22,192 nt of DNA, from assembly GCF_000485595.1 (NCBI RefSeq), contig NW_014577593.1, forward strand, positions 88,279 to 110,470, in the 5' to 3' direction. The translations under genes and the position numbers were made by a program. The stretch comes from Priapulus caudatus (Eukaryota; Priapulida; Priapulimorpha; Priapulimorphida; Priapulidae). The notes under the pieces were generated by a model. It saw nothing but the letters and a program-made list of their open reading frames with translations, did not search any database and was not told the DNA's origin. Positions 1 through 8,465 of the stretch are shown piece after piece; within the stretch, counting starts at the first letter, position 1; each line of letters begins with the position of its first letter.

Positions 1-819
1 TGAGGCGCGGCACACGCGGTCACGGGTACGAAACCATCAGAAGGCCACGTGAAGCGGCTAGCGTGCGGGTCGCTGCTCGGCGCATAGGCCGGGCCTCGCC
101 ATCAGAGGCGAAGCGGCCCGCCGCTCGCACCACGCCTTCCGGCCCCGACGAGCGGAACTTGTGGCCAGCGCGCGACGAGGCCTCGCAGAGCGACGCCAGC
201 TCGAAGAAGCATGTTCTCGCTCGTGGAACGTCATCGGGCGCGCGGCGGCGGCGGTGGCTTCGCGACCGCGCGGCCGCATCCGCAGACTTGTGGCGCGGGG
301 ACCGCGTGCTCAGGGGAGGGCGGGAGGGGAGGGGGGGGACCGGACCGCCCGTGAGCGCGCACGGATCGGCCGCCCCGACGCCGCGCGACGGCACGAGAAC
401 GCTGTGGCGGATGCCGTCAATCGAGCGAGGTGGTCAGCATGCGTGAGCGAAAGCCCGAGCTCGCCGGAGGCGCGTCGCAGCGGTAACGCGAGCGTCCGGT
501 GCGCCGCCTCCGACGTGCTTCCTAGCAGGCCGCTCACGCGCCGACAGGGAGGTCTTGCCGCAGCACAGGGGGCAGCTCGCTCCCGGCTGGCGTCCTCCCC
601 GCGCCGCTCCCCGTCATGTCTCATTTTCCTCCTCTCTCCCTCCTCTCTTCGCTACCTTCCTCCTCAGCCTCCATCAGGCAGCATGTGGTCGCACCCACAC
701 CTTCGTCGTACGGTAGTAAGCGCGTCATCCTCGTCCTTCTATTGTCGGTCATTCTGGGCGGGTCGGCGTGCGGCGCCGCGTAGCAGCGAGGGTCGCGGGC
801 GGGCGTCGCGTCGTGTGGT
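1..819. other. GC-rich segment without a supported gene
   Basis: This stretch is strongly GC- and CpG-rich. Open frames are long on both strands, which GC-rich DNA gives by chance. On the minus strand around 430-490 a translation with zinc-finger flavour appears (YRCDA followed by FRSRMLTT), but the second cysteine of a C-x2-C pair is missing. It may belong to the same decayed zinc-finger gene as the clearer segment just to its right. No splice-bounded exon, RNA gene or repeat could be supported. Confidence 0.4.
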
Positions 820-1010
820 CCGCCGTGCGTGCGCATTGTGTTCGGTGCCAGTGTTGCCCGTTGTGTGTGAACGTACATGCCGCAGGTGGTGCACTGGAAC
901 GGCCCGGCGTGCCTGATGGATCAGCATGTGGCCGCATCGAGATGGGAGGCCTGATCGAGCAGGAGCCGTGATCGGCGGCACAGCAGACGGGTGCAGCGAA
1001 CATCTTATCG
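820..1010 (-). pseudogene. Frameshifted C2H2 zinc-finger fragment
   Basis: On the minus strand, bases 930-916 read HMLIH, the end of a C2H2 finger, followed by the seven-residue-type linker QARRA. After one extra base the next frame reads FQCTTCGM (899-876), with the C-x2-C pair exactly where the next finger should begin. It continues through YVHTQ and ATLA to MRTH (836-825), which fits the L-x2-H-x3-H end of a finger once one or two extra bases are removed. Upstream, SHLDA lies in front of HMLIH after another one-base shift. Fingers of this type normally bind DNA in the nucleus as tandem arrays. Here no frame is open through a whole finger pair, so this is either a decayed gene or a real gene read through uncorrected indels. 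The spacing match is direct sequence evidence; membership of the C2H2 family is an inference. No start, stop or splice site was assigned. Confidence 0.42.
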
Positions 1011-1239
1011 TCAGGGCCTGACCGATGGTGCGGCTGGCGCACTGTTGGAGCCGGTGAACGCCCCCGTTGTTTTGCAGCAGCAACGACCAGGCGCCACAGA
1101 GCTGGGCACGTGTGAGGCTAGCCTCTGCTCTCCCGCCAAGCGCCCCTGGCAACACAAAGATCAAGGAGAGGTGTAAAAGCTAGAGATGATCGGTGATCTC
1201 TTCATCTCTCGCCACTGTCGTGTGTATACGGGATCAATG
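1011..1239. other. Spacer with no recognised feature
   Basis: The minus strand contains weakly zinc-finger-like words (SLLLQN...GGVHRLQQC at about 1120-1050), compatible with one more decayed finger. The remainder shows nothing I can support. Confidence 0.25.
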
Positions 1240-1470
1240 CCCCTTCTATACTCTCAGTCTCATATCTCTCAATTTTTCCCTCACTTCCTCTCTCTTCTCT
1301 CCTCGTCTCTCTTTCTGCTCTCTTATCTCTCTCCTCTCTCTCTCCTCTCTCTCTCAGGTCGCTCTCTCTCCTCAGATCTCATCTCTCTCATCGCTGCGTC
1401 CAGTCTCTCACTCTCTTCTGTCTCTCTTGCTCCTGTCTCTCTCGACATCGCTCTGTCTCCTCTCCAGGCA
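1240..1470 (+). repeat. CT-rich imperfect microsatellite
   Basis: This is a polypyrimidine tract built of CTCT and CTCTCC runs, broken by short interruptions. It ends shortly before the left edge of the duplicated module at 1516. Copy 2 has a GA-rich, unrelated sequence at the equivalent place, so this tract lies outside the duplication. Confidence 0.8.
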
Positions 1471-1699
1471 ATTGTGCACCCATACACTCGGATAGATCGA
1501 GGCGAGGTCGCCTAGTAACGGCTGATGCAGCATGGACAGAACGGCGAGCGCCGCCCGCCTTCGCTCGTTGAGCTCTCCCGCGCAGCCACCGTGCTGCGGA
1601 ATCGAGGATGCGATCGAGCGCATCGCGACACGCGAAGGCGCGCTCTTCCGCAGCGCAAGCAACTCTCCCCGCTGGCCGTGCTACAGGCGGGACTACCCT

Positions 1700-2861
1700 C
1701 TCACCAGACGTATCCCCTAGGCATATGTTAACAGCATCCGCTCCGGGGGCGGAGAGGGAGCCCTGATGTCCGCGGACTGCGATCACATCACCCGGGCGCC
1801 GCGCCGCCCCGCCCGGCCGAGCCTGGCGGACCCGCTAGTCCGCGTCATCGGAAGCAGACACGCGGATTGCGCCAATTTGAGCAAAATGGCTCCCTGTTGT
1901 CCGAGAATAAGCAACCTCTCCGAGCCAAGTTCGGGTGGATTCCGTAGAGTAGCTAGCAGCGCAACGCAGTGAGCTGAGCGGAGGACTAGAGCCCCTCATT
2001 GTTCGCGTAAAAGGTGAGTCCTATACCGGTGGACAAATGCACGACGGCGCGGCACCTCGCCTGTTGGCGGCGGCCGGACTGATTGATGTCGCGCCCGTGG
2101 CACGAGCGCGCGACGCGCTACTAGGCCTAAGAAAAATATTGGCTTGTTTTTCGCCTTTATCCGACGCGACTCGCCAAATACGCCGCTACTCAGCGGCAGC
2201 AGTTTTGTTGACCGAGCCTATTAAAACAAAACAAAAATTGATTATCGTTTCGCTCAAAAAAATATATTGAATTCGTTATAGCTGAGCAGAATATACCAAT
2301 ATCACCATTTACACCACAATCTTGTCAAAACAAGCATACAAAATATCTATTCGATCACACGCAAGAAACATACCTAGCTATAATATACTCGCGTACGCGG
2401 AGAACAGCAGGGAGAAGTGATGGAGAAAGAATAGGGCGGGTGGAGACAGGAGGGGGCGAGGGCATGGGACGAACCGGCCTGAGGGGCGGGGACGAGTGGC
2501 TGGCCGACCCGCCACAGGGAGTCTACTAAGAAAAGGTCACTATGTCCCGCCCGCCCGCCCCGCCCGGAGGGGGGGAGCGGGGCCACCCCCGCCCGGGCGG
2601 GTGCGTGTTTTTGGGACGACGGGAGGACTGAGAGGCGAGCTAGCGATAAAGGGGAATACAAACAATGTTTTACAGGCGTCGGCACGACTAAGGCCGGCAC
2701 CGCAAAACGACATTGAATACTCCGCACGCCACGGGACGAGGTCTAGACTAGGGGTGCACCAGCCCGCACGCGCTAGCACCACCGGTTTGACGGCAATGTT
2801 GTACAGAAACCTGGGTGAGGTGTCGGCGTGTGCAGTGCGAGGGCAGTCAGTAAGGCGCGCC
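1700..2861. other. Left part of copy 1, no gene recognised
   Basis: This stretch aligns in pieces with 7740-8465. It includes an A-rich patch (about 2220-2370) with the short hairpin CTTGTCAAAACAAG, present as CTTGTCAAAACAA in copy 2. The G/C-rich stretch 2400-2620 has no clear equivalent in copy 2, so it is an insertion in copy 1 or a deletion in copy 2. No open frame survives the comparison of the two copies, which argues against coding. Confidence 0.4.
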
Positions 2862-3170
2862 TGAAGGGCCTCGTTCTGGTCCATATCAGGGTACACAGAT
2901 AGTGCTATCGCGCCGGCCCGAGGTACATATATGTATACACAAAGTGTACCAACTTGTACTACAAGAAGTGTCTAACCTAACCCTAACCCTCGCAACCCTA
3001 ACCTAGCCCCTAACTCCTAAACATAGCCTCATATAAAAAAATACACCACTGACTAGGCTGCGAAACAGCGGCTAAACTAAACCGTTCGGCTAACGATATC
3101 CTGTTGTGTAGGGGCCGGCCCCTGATAGGCGCAGGAGGACCGAGCCCGCCGCCGCGCGCCGCGCGAATCT
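2862..3170 (+). mobile_element. Degenerate copy of the telomere-repeat TIR element
   Basis: This is the copy 1 partner of the element at 8466-8699. It keeps the left end (CTGAAGGG...CATATCAGG), the CCCGAGGTACATATATGTAT core (2917-2934), the CCCTAA block and the right-end remnants (GATATCCTGTTGT and CCCCTGATA at about 3095-3127). The flank GGCAGTCAGTAAGG (2842-2855) resembles the direct repeat GCATCAGTAGG next to the copy 2 element. The inverted repeats are no longer intact here. Because both module copies contain it at the same place, the insertion predates the duplication. Confidence 0.5.
2973..3019 (+). repeat. Interstitial telomere-like repeat (CCCTAA), degenerate
   Basis: This is an imperfect run of CCCTAA units (TTAGGG on the other strand) with small indels such as CTCGCAACCC and TAGCCCC. 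It matches the cleaner block at 8563-8605. It is embedded in a TIR element and flanked by ordinary sequence, so it is not a chromosome end. Confidence 0.85.
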
Positions 3171-3368
3171 GCACACGTAGCGAGGGGGGGCTGACCGCAG
3201 GCGACGAGGAAGGCGTCAGAGGCACTCGGGCACCGCCCACGGGGGTCTAGTCATAGAATGCAGCGCCAGGTGGGCGCGCGGACCGCGTGACGCGACGAGG
3301 CAAAATGAGCTACAAGAGCACAGCCTCGCGATCTCATAAGGACCTTCATGAAGCCACTCTCTCCGTCA
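3171..3368. other. Spacer between the TIR element and the 7-bp satellite
   Basis: This aligns with 8700-8865 (shared words include GACGAGGAAGGCG and CTTCATGAAGC). CTTCATGAAG is a short palindrome kept in both copies. No gene was seen. Confidence 0.4.
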
Positions 3369-3477
3369 CCCACGTGACACGTGTGACCTGTGACACTCGA
3401 TCCAGTGACATGTGACATGTGACACTATGCACATCTTACATGTGACATATACATTGACATAGCGACCACTATGTGAC
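3369..3477 (+). repeat. Degenerate 7-bp GACATGT satellite, copy 1
   Basis: Scattered GACATGTGACATGTGAC and related words (CACGTGACACGTGTGAC, GACATATAC) stand where copy 2 has a clean 20-unit array (8867-9009). The array is shorter and irregular here. CANNTG E-box cores recur, but the spacing is not constant. Confidence 0.7.
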
Positions 3478-3639
3478 AGTCGTACTGAACATGTCGACAT
3501 GTAATGTAACATTGTCATCAGTGCCCCACAGAAAACCGCAGCCTAGGGCTCGGACGCGCGAGCGGCGCGGGCCCGCGCGTTCTGCCCTAGTAAGACCGCA
3601 AACCGAACACCAAGCACATCGCCACCGGTCGGGCGGGGG

Positions 3640-3912
3640 CACCACCAGCAGGGAGCAGCAGCCCAGCAAGCAGCCAGCCACCCTACCATCACCACCACCA
3701 GCAGCAGCCAAGCACCACCACCACCAACCAGCAGCAGCACGCAGCACGCAGCAACCCACACCACCACAGCACGCGCAGCAGGCAGCACCACGCACCAACA
3801 CCACCAGCAGCAGCAGCCAGCAGCAGCCAGCAGCAGCACCCACCACCAACCAAACACCAGCAGCAGCAGCAGCAGCAGCCAGCACCACCACCAGGCAGCA
3901 GCACCACCACCA
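3640..3912 (+). repeat. CAG/CAC mixed trinucleotide tract, copy 1
   Basis: The tract is a mixture of CAG, CAC and CCAGCCAGC units, almost free of G outside CAG and nearly free of T. It is open in several frames, giving Gln/His/Ala/Thr-rich or, on the other strand, Trp/Cys/Val/Leu-rich strings that are not proteins. Its right border, CTATACATTGA, is shared with the copy 2 tract at 9055-9348. Confidence 0.8.
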
Positions 3913-4114
3913 TCTATACATTGAAGTGCTACATGATCGTTTGCTGGCAAATGATTAAAAATTGGCTCGGACTAGTGATGCTATGCTAACGTTGGCGGGT
4001 TACGATGATACTATGTAATTCCAGTGCTCATTATCATGCTCAATCCAACCTGTCAACAGTCCGCCGTGTATTCACGACAGCAGTTAAGAGTAAAAAATAC
4101 GCACCCCATGGCGC
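3913..4114. other. Unique linker, conserved in both copies
   Basis: The words GACTAGTGATGCTATG, GGGTTACGATGATACTATG and CCAGTGCTC are shared with 9351-9500. The conservation is higher than in the repeat tracts on either side, but no gene is recognisable. Confidence 0.4.
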
Positions 4115-4300
4115 GCACACGCTGACCACACAAACTCACACACGACGCATCGACACAACACACGCACACGGAGCCGACGGACCTGAACACATGCGTGGTT
4201 CACACGCACCGCAGCACACAACGCTCGACAGGCCTCACACACTGCACAGCACGCACAAAACCCAAAACGGGGGCAAAACCCCGCCCGACGACGCTGACAC
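4115..4300 (+). repeat. Short remnant of the CA-rich minisatellite, copy 1
   Basis: This contains CACACGCTGACCACACAAACTC, GACGGACCTGAACAC and GACAGGCCTCACACAC, corresponding to roughly one to two units of the long array in copy 2 (9545-10390). The units are diverged. Confidence 0.5.

Positions 4301-4302
<2 letters not shown>

Positions 4303-4341
<39 letters not shown>
4303..4341 (+). repeat. (GA)n microsatellite
   Basis: A perfect GA run of 39 bp. On the minus strand it is a CT run inside the presumed first intron of the exon at 4583-4768. The copy 2 equivalent (11251-11530) is several times longer and interrupted. Confidence 0.95.
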
Positions 4342-4344
<3 letters not shown>

Positions 4345-4377
4345 CAGGGAGAGGGGGTGCGTGGAGAGGAAGACTAT

Positions 4378-4600
4378 GGTTAATACCTTATTATTGGTGC
4401 TGTGAGGCAAGAGAAAGGAGTGGATAAGTTTTAAAACACTGATCTGGGTATTAAGAGAAAGAGAGGTGGGGAAGAAGAAGGAAAGAGAGAGAGAGAGCTA
4501 GGAAGGTAGTCTTTAATACCTAAATGTCAGTGCAATAAGGAGTGAGATGAGGATGGTGGGAGAGGAGGATAGGTTGTAATACCTCAATGTCAGTGCTGTG
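4378..4600 (-). other. Threefold donor-like AG|GTATTA module in intron 1
   Basis: On the minus strand AG|GTATTA occurs at GACATTGAG|GTATTA (about 4582), GACATTTAG|GTATTA (about 4518) and AATAATAAG|GTATTA (about 4386). The first two share CACTGACATT before the junction, so they are a 64-bp-spaced duplication. In front of the third lies the acceptor-like CTCTTGCCTCACAG, which would bound a 13-nt segment CACCAATAATAAG. Alternative donors or a microexon are possible, but so is plain tandem duplication. Confidence 0.35.
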
Positions 4601-4768
4601 TACTGAGTCATGGTCCGTCACCGACGAGTGTGACTCATCCTCACTGTCATTGAGACCGCGTTTCCGTGACGACGGCAACGACTTCACTACCTCACTGCCG
4701 GCGCTATTTAATAATAATCCCTGACTCTTGACAGCCGTCGAAATATTCGCATCCGTCTCACCCATCAT
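4583..4768 (-). CDS. Putative first coding exon of an unknown acidic, Ser-rich protein
   Basis: An open frame of 62 codons begins with two adjacent ATGs (4768 and 4765) and starts MMGETDANIS. It holds a basic patch (SRKRG, residues 34-38) that could be a nuclear signal, then a Ser/Asp/Glu/His-rich stretch (NDSEDESHSS onward). The frame reaches GAG|GTATTA, a good donor match in phase 0. If that donor is not used, the frame runs 20 codons more to a stop at 4520. Codon choice is mixed and the sequence is not low-complexity, unlike most other open frames here. Upstream on the same strand are a CTCF/YY1-like motif (4772-4789) and, 500-550 bp further, a CCAAT box and TCTCGCGA. I do not recognise the family. 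Later exons were not found in the window. The copy 2 equivalent (11812-12014) is broken by indels. Confidence 0.5.
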
Positions 4769-4771
4769 AGT

Positions 4772-4789
4772 GCTAGCGCCATCTATTGC
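4772..4789 (-). promoter_or_regulatory. CTCF/YY1-like motif at the start codon
   Basis: The minus strand reads GCAATAGATGGCGCTAGC only a few bases upstream of the first ATG. AGATGGCGC fits the core of the CTCF consensus (AGRKGGCRS), and ATGGCGC resembles YY1. The same word is kept in copy 2 (about 12016-12037) although its surroundings are full of indels. Confidence 0.45.
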
Positions 4790-5250
4790 TCACAAGACCT
4801 GAAACATGAATCAGTGAAACCATTATAGATTATAATTATTAAAAATCATTATGCGACATTAGTTGTGGTTATCTACATAACTTCCTAACTAATTTTCTTG
4901 TAAACAATTATATTTTTTAACTAAAATTAAATAACAGTTTTAAAGTTTCACGAACACACAGTTGCACACGCATGTACACGCACGACTCCCTGCAAAACAC
5001 ACAAGTACACCCAAACACCACCAGGTGGTGTATATGCATTTTCTTGGTCTAAACGCTCTATAGGCTACGTTGATTACATGATCCTCCGAGTTATATTTCA
5101 ACACGTTTGAAGTTTAAAAATTATTCGGTCGCCAGTCATTAGTAGCGTCTAGCTATGATAACTGAACCACACACGTACAACCTACTCACAGCGGCATTTG
5201 AACCAGTATTCTGGGGGATATATGCCACCAATAATTCTGGGATTATTCAT
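4790..5250. other. AT-rich upstream region
   Basis: This AT-rich sequence aligns throughout with 12040-12530. Conserved words include AACTAATTTTCTTGTAAACAATTATATTTTTT and TTGATTACATGATCCTCCG (the first split in copy 2 only by small changes). It has no open frame of note and probably is the 5' leader, intron or proximal promoter of the minus-strand exon at 4583-4768. Confidence 0.4.
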
Positions 5251-5258
5251 GACTACCA

Positions 5259-5322
5259 TCTCGCGATACCGCCGCCGTGTGAGGCGACCAACGGCAGCGC
5301 GTGGCTGCTGCCGATTGGCTGA
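5259..5322 (-). promoter_or_regulatory. Promoter-like block: TCTCGCGA and NF-Y CCAAT box
   Basis: TCTCGCGA (5259-5266) is the core of the TCTCGCGAGA promoter motif. On the minus strand 5322-5311 reads TCAGCCAATCGG, a close match to the NF-Y consensus. Both lie upstream of the minus-strand coding exon at 4583-4768 and point the same way. Copy 2 keeps a CCAAT-type word (ATTGGCC at about 12615) but has lost TCTCGCGA (CTCTGCGATACC). No transcription start can be fixed. Confidence 0.4.
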
Positions 5323-5347
5323 GATCGATATCTAACCACTAGTCATT

Positions 5348-5386
5348 AGAAAGAAGGCCGCGGTAGCTAATCCGGCTTTCTTTCTT
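5348..5386. repeat. Imperfect hairpin around GGCCGCGGTAGC
   Basis: The arms AAAGAAGGCC and GGCTTTCTTT face each other across GCGGTAGCTAATCC. The same structure survives in copy 2 (about 12656-12692) in spite of indels. It has no following T-run and no known function. Confidence 0.5.
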
Positions 5387-5399
5387 CCCTCGCCTCATC

Positions 5400-5800
5400 C
5401 ATGAATCCTCCTCTAACACGCACGCCGCATGCTGACAGCCACACAGAGCTATCACTATCTCACAAATCTCTCCCGCACCCACAACAAGGTAGCCGCGCGC
5501 CATTCCTCTGCCCAGCGGTCAGCAACTCAGTGGATGCAATCGTAAAAAAACGATCGGAGGGCTTAGTGACCCGACGACGGTCATGCCATGCACGACCCCC
5601 GCTCACTCGCCCCCGTGTCCATCAGATATAAATATGACCTCGGATCATCCTACAACATTCATCCAATAAATGAGCCTCACTGTCACGCGGCGTATTCATT
5701 CACGTGTAATCACGGCGTCATTGTATGTGCGTGATCATGAAGCGTCGTATTGTGTGTCACTGTCTGATAATGACTTGCTGTCCTACACCGACACACACGT
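5400..5800. other. Right part of copy 1, no gene recognised
   Basis: This aligns with 12715-13140, including CGATCGGAGGGC, TAGTGACCCGACGACGGTCATGCC (split by one indel) and CATTCACGTGTAA. Short open frames here are not preserved in copy 2. The CACGTG word in ATTCACGTGTAA is a perfect E-box kept in both copies. Confidence 0.4.
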
Positions 5801-5910
5801 AGACACAGCCACACACACACGCACGTACGCCCGCGCACGAACAAACATGCGCACACCCACATACACACACGCATACACACACACACAGTAAGCACTCTAC
5901 ACGTACTCTC

Positions 5911-5949
<39 letters not shown>
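5800..5949 (+). repeat. CA-rich tract followed by (CT)n
   Basis: CACACACGCAC-type sequence (about 5800-5888) is followed by a nearly perfect CT run (5906-5949). The duplicated module ends within the CA-rich part, so the boundary may have arisen by recombination in simple repeats. Confidence 0.85.
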
Positions 5950-5952
<3 letters not shown>

Positions 5953-6250
5953 GTTTCCGTTATGCTATTGCTGCCACATCCAGTGCTTTTGTGCTGGTGC
6001 TGGGCTGGTAACGGGGCAAACGCACCGTCACACAGGTCATCACTTTTACCTGACCCAATGTACTTTCACCGTGCTCGCGGGCCACCGACACCGCAGTTGA
6101 CTTTGTGCTTGGCGGCTAACTAACCGTGTACATGCGCGTACGTGCACACGGCTTAAGAACAGATGCATGGGCACATCGCGACCGTGCTGTATTACTCTAC
6201 ATCCTATAAAGAGTAGATAATAACAATCATGTTAATATCAGGAGTTAATA
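5950..6250. other. Unique spacer, nothing recognised
   Basis: This is mixed-composition DNA between the two module copies. No gene, RNA or repeat was identified. Confidence 0.4.
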
Positions 6251-6251
6251 A

Positions 6252-6335
6252 AGACAAATATGTCTTTATTTGTCTTTATTTGTCTTTATGTCTTATTTGT
6301 CCGTATTTGTCTTTTTACACAAAATTTGTCTTTAC
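6252..6335 (+). repeat. 10-bp TTTATTTGTC minisatellite
   Basis: Three clean 10-bp units (TTTATTTGTC) are followed by several decayed ones (TTATTTGTCC, GTATTTGTCT, AAATTTGTCT). It is AT-rich and short. Confidence 0.75.
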
Positions 6336-6384
6336 CTACTCTTGGTCCTATTTACACAGGCGTATATGGAGAGCTATATAACGT

Positions 6385-6530
6385 ACAGTAATGTGTGCGC
6401 ATGCGCGCGTCGACACTTCGTACAAGTGTGCGCGCGAGACGTACGCGCGTGGACACCGCATGCGCTAGTATTACCTCACCGCATCTGCACGCACGCATGT
6501 ATGCGAGCGACCATGAGCGCGCGTACGGGC
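6385..6530. other. CpG-rich alternating purine-pyrimidine patch
   Basis: Runs such as GTGTGCGCATGCGCGCGT and TGTGCGCGCGAGACGTACGCGCGTG are CpG-dense inside AT-rich surroundings. They could adopt Z-form, but no gene is associated. Confidence 0.4.
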
Positions 6531-6722
6531 GTGTTTACTACTGTACCGGAACGAAGTACACAACCATCCACGAGTAAACAAACATTACGTCATGATCTGA
6601 GTACGCAGACGTCACAAGATCCGTGTATATAGATAGCCGCTATAGTCAGTCAGCCGCTGTCCGCGCTACGTGGATTACGCAACGACTACGGGCAGGATGG
6701 GAACAGGATGGCGTTCTCATCA

Positions 6723-6730
6723 TGACGTCA
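6723..6730 (+). promoter_or_regulatory. Full palindromic CRE (TGACGTCA)
   Basis: One perfect CREB/ATF consensus stands at 6723-6730, with the half-site-like ATTACGTCATGA about 140 bp upstream (about 6584). No promoter or exon is evident beside it, so its function is uncertain. Confidence 0.3.
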
Positions 6731-6839
6731 CGCGCATCTCATCATTCTGCTTCCATCCGTCTATCTACCTACATTATTATGAGTATCCTCTTACTACTAT
6801 CACCTCAACCAGTCGTATCACCGCTGCCATCACCACCAA

Positions 6840-7105
6840 CCATGCATCGATTTTCCAATCCAAACACCCAGCCACACATCAATTCACCCATCCACGCATC
6901 CATTCATCCATAAATCTGTTCATTTCCATCCATCCATAAATCAGTCCATTTCCATCCATCCATCAATCAATCCATTCAATCAATCCATTCATTCAACCAT
7001 CTATCCATCCATTTCTCCTCTTGCCTGTCCGCCCGCCCGTCCGTCTGTCCGTCTGTCCACCCGTCCGTTCATCCATCTATCCATCTATCCACCCATTCAG
7101 CCACG
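6840..7105 (+). repeat. CCAT/CCGT tetranucleotide array
   Basis: CATCCATT, CAATCAATCCATT and then CCGCCCGCCCGTCCGTCTGTCCGT make up a mixed tetranucleotide array. The same family lies in the opposite orientation (GGAT) at 18775-20340. Confidence 0.85.
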
Positions 7106-7261
7106 TACCCAACCATCCCGATCACCTTAGCTTCCCTTGTACTGCCCATATCATGAGCTAATCCATGTTACTCACTCCGTGCTCCTTGCGGAGATGCATT
7201 CTGAATTGTCCTGTATAAAGCTCTATACCAGCCGTCGGATAGAAGAATGCCTGCACGGACC

Positions 7262-7334
7262 CAAACACACACACGCACGCACGCGTACGTACGCAGGCAC
7301 GCGCGCGCACACACGAGAGAGATAGAGAGAGATG
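7262..7334 (+). repeat. CA/CG alternating tract and short GA run
   Basis: CACACACACGCACGCACGCGTACGTACG is followed by GCACGCGCGCGCACACAC and GAGAGAGATAGAGAGAG. It is simple-sequence DNA close to the left edge of module copy 2. Confidence 0.8.
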
Positions 7335-7587
7335 CACGCTCTGCACGCTAGCTGCCATCAACACTCGACCGTCATACATCGGCTGCGAATCCGTGAACAC
7401 TGCCTTCATCACTCTACCTGCCTGACTGCTACCTGCTGACTAGCCATCCGAGGCAGCAGAGAGAAAGGCGGAGGGCGGAGGGAGAGGTACTGGAGGGCCG
7501 TTGCCATCGCGGTGTGATCAGCCGCAACTAATGGCTGCAAGCAGTGAGAGACAGCTAGAGCGGGGGAGATAGAAAGGAAGAGAGGTG
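7335..7587. other. Spacer before copy 2, nothing recognised
   Basis: This stretch becomes purine-rich towards 7587. It does not match the sequence left of copy 1, so the duplication edge is sharp here. Confidence 0.4.
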
Positions 7588-7749
7588 TAACGGCTGATGC
7601 AGCATGACAGACGGCAGTCGCGCCTTCGCTCTGGCTCTCTGCCGCACCGTGCGCGAATCGAGATGCGATCGGCGCTCGCCACGCGAGCCCCTCTTCCGCA
7701 CGCAACAACTCTCCGCGCTGCCGCGCTACACGACTACCCTCTCACCAGA

Positions 7750-8454
7750 CATCCCCTAGGTTTGTTAACGCTATCGCCCCGCGCCCTGATCCGCCTGCGA
7801 TCACATCACCGCGACGCTATCGCGTCATCGAAGACACGGATGGACCATTAGCAAGAACTCCCTGTTGTCCGAAAAACAAACTCTCCCGAGGCCAGTTCGG
7901 GTGATTCCGTAGATAGCTAGCCAGCAACAGTGAGCAAGGAGGACTAGCCTCATTGTTCGCTAAGTGGGGACCTTAGCGGCGGACAATGCACTCGCCTGTT
8001 GGCGCGGCGACTGATATGTCCGGCCGTGCACGCGCGCACGCTGCTACTAGGCCTAAGAAAAATATTGCTTGTTTCCCCTTTACCGACCGACTCGCCAAGA
8101 CTCGCCAAAACGCCGCTACTCGGCACATTTTATTGACCGATTAAAACAAAACAAAAATTCTTTCGTTTTGCAAAAAAAAATCTAATTTGTTCTGCAAAAA
8201 CATATACACAAAAAAGAATATACAATATACATACACACATCTTGTCAAAACAACATGAAAAATATTTTTCACCTACCTACTTACTGGGTACCCTGAGAGG
8301 CGAGTTGGTAAAGGGGAAACAAGCAATTTTTTAAGGGTGGCCCTACGGGCGCAACGACTTACGCACACGGACAGGTTAGATGAGGGTGAAGCGAAGGTGA
8401 GACGCGGTTGAGGCATGTGTAAGACTGGGTAGGTGTGGGTGCTGCAGTGTCGAG
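7750..8454. other. Left part of copy 2, no gene recognised
   Basis: This matches 1700-2861 in pieces (for example CCTGTTGTCCGA and CTAGGCCTAAGAAAAATATT). It is A-rich around 8140-8270. Nothing codes in both copies. Confidence 0.4.
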
Positions 8455-8465
8455 GCATCAGTAGG

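Larger units (their letters stand above)
1516..5862 (+). repeat. Duplicated module, copy 1
   Basis: Copy 1 of a long direct duplication starts at TAACGGCTGATGCAGCATG (1516) and matches 7588 onward. Collinear anchors are CTAGGCCTAAGAAAAATATT (2130/8047), the telomere-like block (2973/8563), the CAG/CAC tract, GACTAGTGATGCTATG (about 3970/9414), TATGGTTAATACC (about 4375/11565), the first coding exon (4583/11812) and ACACCGACACACAC (about 5786/13128). Homology is lost after about 5862/13219. The left part (1516-3900) is longer and more GC-rich than its partner and looks indel-ridden. The right part (4300-5862) is cleaner than its partner. The left and right flanks of the two copies do not match each other. 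Confidence 0.9.

Noticed and set aside
161-916. 251-codon plus-strand Arg/Ser/Ala-rich frame
   Set aside because: GC-rich DNA, no domain; it overlaps the better supported zinc-finger words on the other strand.
1925-1950. tRNA T-arm-like word AGTTCGGGTGGATTCC (also at about 7893)
   Set aside because: No acceptor stem, anticodon arm or box A at proper distance.
3473-3958. Gln/His/Thr-rich 161-codon frame
   Set aside because: Produced by the CAG/CAC tract; opposite strand is equally open and the frame is not kept in copy 2.
1516-7587. Tandem array with a 6.07-kb monomer
   Set aside because: Sequence left of 1516 does not match that left of 7588, and sequence right of 13219 does not match that right of 5862.
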